NCBI GenBank assembly: GCA_023261465.1
Contig: JAHFOW010000129.1
Span: forward strand, 1-8,440
Direction: 5' to 3'
From: Planctomycetota bacterium
Lineage (GTDB): Bacteria > Planctomycetota > Brocadiia > Brocadiales > Brocadiaceae
DNA: 8,440 nucleotides
Below the pieces are notes generated by a model. That model was not told the origin of the DNA. It was given only the letters and a program-made list of their open reading frames with translations, and made no database searches. Each line of letters starts with the position of its first letter. Within the stretch, counting starts at the first letter, position 1. This document shows positions 5,148 through 8,440 of the stretch, in pieces. The position numbers and the translations under genes were made by a program.

Positions 5148-7100
5148 TTGGAGTATACAAAAAAGATGGATAAATCCTTTGAAAAAATGGCGCTGGAACA
5201 TGAACTACTTAAGATGTATATGGACAATATTCCAGACTCTATTTATTTTAAAGATTCTAATCATAAGTTTGTAAAGGTGAACTTGGCAAAGGCGGACAAT
5301 TGTGGAACCACCCCTGAAAACATGGTTGGGAAGACGGACTTCGATTTCCTGCCAGAACAGCTTGCCAGAGAAGCATTCTCCGATGATGAGCAGGTTATAA
5401 AAACTGGTTGGAGCATTAAGGCTAAATTGGAGAAAATAGTTCACATTGATGGGACTGAAGCGTGGGTATTTGTCACCAAGATACCGTGGTATAACAAAAA
5501 AGGCGAAATTGTTGGGATTATAGGTGTATCAAGGGACATCACCGATCTTAAACTGACGGAGGAAAATAGACTATTCAATCAAAGGCTTCAGGACATTCTT
5601 CATGGGCTTTTAGCTATCAGCCTGAGAGCAATTCCTCTGACTGAGCAGCTGGAATATGCGTTGAAAAAGATTCTTTCCATTCCCTGGCTGCCATTTAGCC
5701 CCAAGGGAGGCATCTTCATTATCGAAAACGAACCGGGGGTATTAGTCCTTAAAGCCCATAGGGACTTGCATACATCACTGCAAACCATATGTGCCCGAGT
5801 CCCGTTCGGACAATGCCTTTGCGGCCGTGCGGCTGCAAGTCAGGAGATTGTATTCGCTGATTGCATTGATGAGCGCCATGATAATATCTATGAAGGAATA
5901 ATACCTCATGGACATTATTGCGTACCCATATTATCATCCGGCAAAAACTTATTGGGAGTTCTGGTACTCTACCTACAGGATGGACATCTTAGGTTAAAAG
6001 AGGAAGAGGATTATCTGAATGCCATTGCGAACGCCCTCGGTGGAATTATCGAACGGAAGCAGGCGGCAGAAGAAATCAAAAAGAGCCACCAGATTCAGGA
6101 CGTATTAAACTCCATAGCGCATATTTCGATGCAACCCATTTCCCTGAACGAACAGTTGGAGCACATCCTTGAACTGATTCTTTCCCTCCCCTGGCTTGTT
6201 GTGCAGTCAAAGGGATCCATATTTCTCGTTGAAGACGACCCGGATATTCTCGTAATGAAGGCACAGCAAGGACTCGCAGATGAACTGTTAACCGCCTGTG
6301 CTAAGCTTCCTTTCGGAAAATGCCTTTGCGGTCGTGCTGCATCAACACGTGAGATAATATTTACTGACTGCATCGACCATCGCCATGAGGTTAGTTACCC
6401 AGGCATCTCCCCGCATGGCCATTTCTGTGTACCCATAATCTATAATAATCGGATACTTGGGGTATTGAATATGTATGTAAGTGAAGGCTATGTGAGGAAC
6501 AAAAGGGAGGAGTCTTTTCTGCTCTCAGTAGCCAATACCCTAGCTGGTATCATTGAACGCAGACAGGCGGAGGAATCCCTGAAAATCATGGCTACGCATG
6601 ATACCCTCACAAAACTTTATAATCGCACATTATTTTTTGACCGAGGAGAACAGGCATTAGCTCAGGCAAAACGATACAAGTACATGCTTGCTCTTTTATT
6701 TTTAGACCTTGATGACTTTAAGTGTGTAAATGATACCTTCGGTCATGGCATAGGAGATCTCTTGCTGAAAGAGTTTGCAGGCATACTGAGAAGGTGTATC
6801 CGTGAATCAGACATTGTGGCACGTATTGGTGGAGATGAATTTGCCATCCTTCTTACAAAAATTGGAAATACACAGGACGCTGCGGTTGTAGCTCAAAAAA
6901 TCATCGACTCCCTTGCCACACCTCTTGTTTTGGAAGGTCGTGAATGTTTAATTGGTGTAAGTATCGGTATAAGTATTTACCCTTACGACGGCAACGATAT
7001 AGAAACACTACTGAGGAACGCTGATATGGCTATGTACCGTGTTAAAATACCTGGCAAGAATAACTACCTGTTTTATTCTCCTGAAACGAGCGGAACGTAA
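5148..7100 (+). CDS. PAS-GAF-GAF-GGDEF diguanylate cyclase
   Basis: The protein has 650 residues, no membrane segments, and should be a cytoplasmic sensor making cyclic di-GMP from two GTP. Domains: PAS at about 18-135 (IPDSIYFKD, GKTDFDFLPEQLAREAF, GIIGVSRDITD); GAF1 at about 146-303; GAF2 at about 315-472; GGDEF at about 478-645. The catalytic domain is intact: DLDDFKCVNDTFGH (520-533), GGDEF at 561-565, and RESD (552-555) five residues before it, the RxxD product-inhibition site. The GAF domains are about half identical to each other and both carry FGxCLCGRAA, CIDxRH and PHGHxCVPI. The start at 5148 is TTG without a Shine-Dalgarno sequence; the ATG at 5166 has GGAG 12 bases upstream and is an alternative. 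The signal sensed is unknown. No EAL domain or partner gene is adjacent. The frame continues upstream into a broken extension. Confidence 0.93.
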   Translation: MEYTKKMDKSFEKMALEHELLKMYMDNIPDSIYFKDSNHKFVKVNLAKADNCGTTPENMVGKTDFDFLPEQLAREAFSDDEQVIKTGWSIKAKLEKIVHIDGTEAWVFVTKIPWYNKKGEIVGIIGVSRDITDLKLTEENRLFNQRLQDILHGLLAISLRAIPLTEQLEYALKKILSIPWLPFSPKGGIFIIENEPGVLVLKAHRDLHTSLQTICARVPFGQCLCGRAAASQEIVFADCIDERHDNIYEGIIPHGHYCVPILSSGKNLLGVLVLYLQDGHLRLKEEEDYLNAIANALGGIIERKQAAEEIKKSHQIQDVLNSIAHISMQPISLNEQLEHILELILSLPWLVVQSKGSIFLVEDDPDILVMKAQQGLADELLTACAKLPFGKCLCGRAASTREIIFTDCIDHRHEVSYPGISPHGHFCVPIIYNNRILGVLNMYVSEGYVRNKREESFLLSVANTLAGIIERRQAEESLKIMATHDTLTKLYNRTLFFDRGEQALAQAKRYKYMLALLFLDLDDFKCVNDTFGHGIGDLLLKEFAGILRRCIRESDIVARIGGDEFAILLTKIGNTQDAAVVAQKIIDSLATPLVLEGRECLIGVSIGISIYPYDGNDIETLLRNADMAMYRVKIPGKNNYLFYSPETSGT

Positions 7101-7121
7101 CTTAAAACTCACATTTCCCAT

Positions 7122-7149
7122 TTGACAAAAAAACAAACTATAGTATTGT
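7122..7149 (+). promoter_or_regulatory. Promoter of the secreted four-Cys protein gene
   Basis: A perfect -35 box TTGACA (7122-7127) is followed after 16 bp by TATTGT (7144-7149), which matches 4 of 6 consensus positions. It lies just after the cyclase stop and gives the downstream gene a leader of about 120 bases, so that gene need not be co-transcribed with the cyclase. Confidence 0.55.
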
Positions 7150-7211
7150 TATTTAGTACCGAAAAACTCTTTTTGGTTGCGGCTACGCCTCGCCAGGTAA
7201 TGTACTATTTA

Positions 7212-7245
7212 AAGGAGAGGAGTTGTGAAGCTCCTCATAATCTGA
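7212..7245 (+). promoter_or_regulatory. Leader hairpin with embedded Shine-Dalgarno sequence and 6-codon upstream frame
   Basis: GAGGAGTT (7217-7224) pairs with AGCTCCTC (7229-7236) around a GTGA tetraloop (7225-7228), an 8-bp stem with one G-U pair and a GNRA loop. The 5' arm carries AAGGAGAGGAG, an excellent Shine-Dalgarno sequence, placed before a GTG that opens a six-codon frame ending in TGA at 7243-7245. The true start codon of the following gene lies 30 bases further on with its own AAGGAGAT. The hairpin could control translation or stabilise the mRNA; that role is inferred. Confidence 0.35.
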
Positions 7246-7274
7246 AGGCAGAAAAATAAAAAAGGAGATTTGTC

Positions 7275-7784
7275 ATGAATGGTAGAAGATTATCATGGTT
7301 ATTTATGTTTTTTAGTATGGCAACAATTCTAATGGGTGTGTCAGGTCAGTCAGAAGCAGGAAAGAACCAATTTGTTGGTACATACTATACGATAGGCGCT
7401 GAAGACGGAATACCTACTCCAGTGATTGTGCAAATCGGAAGAGACGGCACTTATACGACGGTGTCTGGAATACAGAATACTACTTTGGCTGGAGTTGTTT
7501 TTACTAACGATGTAGGCACATGGAAAAAAACTTGCAAAAATGAGATTACAGCGAAAACGTTCTCTATATCATCTTTACCGCCAACTGAATCATGCCCCGG
7601 ATCAGTGGTGAGTAATTGTATAGCCGATCAAGTAATAACATTTACTAATAATTTTCAGGAAATCAATTTGACGGTATCCGGCAAGTGTTACGCTCCTGAT
7701 GTGAATCTAGCAGACCCAGGCGATGCGCCAGTTATCCACGAGTTTAGCGGTAGCTTTCAGGGCAAACGCCTTAATATACCTTAA
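7275..7784 (+). CDS. Secreted protein of unknown function with four cysteines
   Basis: The protein has 169 residues. A strong Shine-Dalgarno AAGGAGAT (7262-7269) lies before the ATG. The N-terminus (Arg-Arg, then a hydrophobic stretch at about 6-22) is a signal peptide, with likely cleavage after Gly24 or Ala28; there is no lipobox, so the product is exported rather than anchored. The mature part is rich in Thr, Val, Gly and Asn with alternating hydrophobic residues (GTYYTIG, PVIVQIGRDGTYTTVSG, DVGTWKK, NEITAKTF, QVITFTNNFQEINLTVSGK), suggesting an all-beta barrel somewhat like lipocalin-type secreted proteins. Cysteines at 87, 107, 115 and 138 could make two disulfides. I do not recognise the family. 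The last residues (about SFQGKRLNIP) lie beside a suspected intron remnant on the other strand and might be altered by it. It has its own promoter and leader. Confidence 0.8.
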   Translation: MNGRRLSWLFMFFSMATILMGVSGQSEAGKNQFVGTYYTIGAEDGIPTPVIVQIGRDGTYTTVSGIQNTTLAGVVFTNDVGTWKKTCKNEITAKTFSISSLPPTESCPGSVVSNCIADQVITFTNNFQEINLTVSGKCYAPDVNLADPGDAPVIHEFSGSFQGKRLNIP

Positions 7785-7989
7785 CGGGAAAAGAGTCCTG
7801 ATGTTTTCGGGGGTTGTTAGCATTTCCGCAATCCCTTTTCCTCCACTCTTTGGTGCGGCCTGCGTTTTTGCCAATTGGGAACTCACGACCCCTGATTGCC
7901 CAGACGCCGTTCCCTTGAACTACCAGGATGAACAGACAATTCCCCGGATGGGACTTTAACCCGTAAGATAAACAAATGTTACTGCGTAC
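7785..7989 (-). ncRNA. Probable remnant of a group II intron (5' domain I region)
   Basis: No protein gene is supported in this gap. Read on the - strand, it begins with GTACGC (7989-7984), close to the GUGYG that opens group II introns. About 25 bases later comes GGGTTAAAGTCCC, like the GGGUGAAAGUCCC stem-loop near the 5' end of many bacterial group II introns. Further on are GTTCAAGGGAAC, GGGGTCGTGAGTTCCC, GGCAAAAACGCAGGCCGC and CCCCCGAAAACATCAGG, which look like structured RNA with purine-rich loops. No reverse transcriptase or domain V follows, because the next sequence on that strand lies opposite the secreted-protein gene, so this would be a truncated copy. The match is from memory. A decayed tRNA is the main alternative. 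Confidence 0.35.
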
Positions 7990-8033
7990 GGATACGATAC
8001 TTAATTATTGTCTTCGCGTTGAAAAATGGTTAA

Positions 8034-8258
8034 GAATCAGCCATGTCCAGAGACGACCGGCTTGTGCAGGGGGCTCTGCGGCTTGAGATGTTTAGTACAT
8101 GGGGTAATTTTCTTTCCAAAGGTCTCTCGCATGAGAACGTTGAGGAGTTTAGATGTCATGAGCGAACCGGCCGGCCACTTGGTACAGACAGTTTTATCGC
8201 TCGGCCTGAAAATGGTCTGAAGTGCATACTACGTCGGCAGAAGCCCGGTCCGAAGTAA
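8034..8258 (+). pseudogene. C-terminal relic of a REP-associated (Y1/IS200-like) transposase
   Basis: An open stretch ending at TAA (8256-8258) encodes about 74 residues with the hallmarks of the C-terminal tail of REP-associated tyrosine transposases (RAYTs): RDDRLVQ, LEMFSTWGNFLSKGLS, then ERTGRPLGTDSFIAR, and a final KPGPK. In whole proteins this tail follows the HUH/Y1 catalytic domain (HxH and Tyr motifs), none of which is found upstream; a TAA at 8031-8033 closes the frame just before it. The gene is therefore a 5'-truncated remnant without catalytic residues. An ATG at 8043 could be called as a start, but it has no Shine-Dalgarno sequence and the product would be only the tail. The adjoining ~50-bp repeat supports element origin. 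Confidence 0.7.
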
Positions 8259-8308
8259 CCACAAAAGAAAAATGAAAATCTTCAAAAAGGTATGGTGTCC
8301 CTTGAATT
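8259..8308 (+). repeat. Dispersed ~50-bp repeat, copy 2, at the transposase 3' end
   Basis: It starts directly after the transposase-relic stop codon and matches 4452-4502 in the same orientation (shared GAAAAATG, AATCT, CAAAA, ATGG, GTCCC, GAATT). RAYT genes are typically flanked by the REP sequences they mobilise, so this is probably the right-end sequence of that element. It lies 22 bases before the next gene's start. Confidence 0.55.
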
Positions 8309-8330
8309 CCTCATGTAAAGGTTATTTGTT

Positions 8331-8440
8331 ATGAGATGTTTTGCTGCCCTATCCGTTGCTTTGTTTCTCTGGTTACTCTTGGGCGCCTGTACACCTTTCA
8401 CTCTTGCAACAGAAGAGGCTTATTCAACGGGACAGTATAC
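8331..8440 (+). CDS. Lipoprotein of unknown function, N-terminal part (cut by window end)
   Basis: The ATG at 8331 has AAAGG about 9 bases upstream; an in-frame ATG at 8313 is followed at once by TAA, so 8331 is the only sensible start. The 36 visible codons encode a short positively charged start, a hydrophobic core (ALFLWLLLG) and the lipobox LGAC, with Cys20 as the lipidated residue. The mature start TPFTLATEEAYSTGQY gives no family clue by itself. The frame is open to the window end. It would be another substrate of the Lgt encoded upstream. Confidence 0.7.
   Translation, partial: MRCFAALSVALFLWLLLGACTPFTLATEEAYSTGQY

Noticed and set aside
4973..5227. An 84-residue frame on the - strand
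   Set aside because: It mirrors the broken N-terminal extension of the cyclase. The + frame has the more protein-like composition and connects to a real gene.
7100..7274. A c-di-GMP riboswitch in the leader after the cyclase
   Set aside because: The conserved GEMM core (such as GGGCAAACC and the tetraloop receptor) is absent. Only a simple hairpin is seen.
7865..7935. Decayed tRNA gene on the - strand
   Set aside because: The - strand has a D-arm-like GTTC-loop-GAAC and a GTCGTGAGTTC resembling a T-arm, but no 5-bp anticodon stem, no matching acceptor arms and no GTTCRA T-loop. The wider motif set fits an intron fragment better.
7723..7959. A 78-residue + frame overlapping the end of the secreted-protein gene
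   Set aside because: Its first part is the shifted frame of a better-supported gene and the rest is opposite the suspected structured RNA. The translation looks like a spurious antisense-RNA reading.
1..8440. CRISPR arrays, phage genes, complete insertion sequences or a complete defence system
   Set aside because: No regularly spaced repeats, integrase, capsid or intact transposase genes are present. The mobile-element traces are all fragments.

Overview
The window carries ordinary bacterial chromosomal genes on an AT-leaning background. Nearly all lie on the + strand. A c-type cytochrome lipoprotein, a cobalamin-type radical SAM protein, the exopolysaccharide sugar-transferase tail and the presence of Lgt point to a Gram-negative bacterium. 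The overall style resembles an anammox planctomycete (Brocadiaceae), but that placement is an impression and no marker gene proves it.

Left part (1-2612): the last 53 codons of a polyprenyl-phosphate sugar transferase converge on a small membrane protein with a bacterial PH domain on the - strand. That gene has a perfect consensus promoter (TTGACA-N17-TATAAT) placed so that transcription should begin at the A of its ATG, so the mRNA looks leaderless. A degenerate REP-like hairpin follows, then a monohaem cytochrome c lipoprotein, panD (aspartate 1-decarboxylase, beta-alanine for pantothenate/CoA) and lgt (prolipoprotein diacylglyceryl transferase). panD and lgt overlap by ATGA and are probably translationally coupled. 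Lgt would lipidate lipoproteins such as the cytochrome encoded just upstream.

Middle (2613-4285): a single-gene unit for a B12-binding radical SAM protein with a DUF4070-type C-terminus. It is preceded by a strong-looking promoter with an AT-rich inverted repeat at the UP-element position, a -35 box and an extended -10.

Decayed zone (4286-5147): there is no intact gene here. It holds a dispersed ~50-bp repeat, a PIN-domain (VapC-like) toxin pseudogene that has lost its first Asp and its C-terminal half at a GC-rich palindromic repeat, a probable terminator, and a stretch that reads as an N-terminal extension of the next protein but is broken by TGA-GGA-TAG.

Right part (5148-8440): a PAS-GAF-GAF-GGDEF diguanylate cyclase whose two GAF domains are a tandem duplication with seven Cys/His residues kept at identical positions. 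Next comes a secreted four-Cys protein of unknown function with its own promoter and a hairpin-bearing leader. Then follow a probable group II intron remnant (- strand), the C-terminal tail of a REP-associated (Y1/IS200-like) transposase, the second copy of the ~50-bp repeat, and the start of a lipoprotein gene cut by the window end.

I do not see a complete novel multi-gene system. The points most worth following are the Cys/His GAF tandem in the cyclase, the leaderless promoter, the broken cyclase N-terminus, and the repeat pair linked to the transposase relic.
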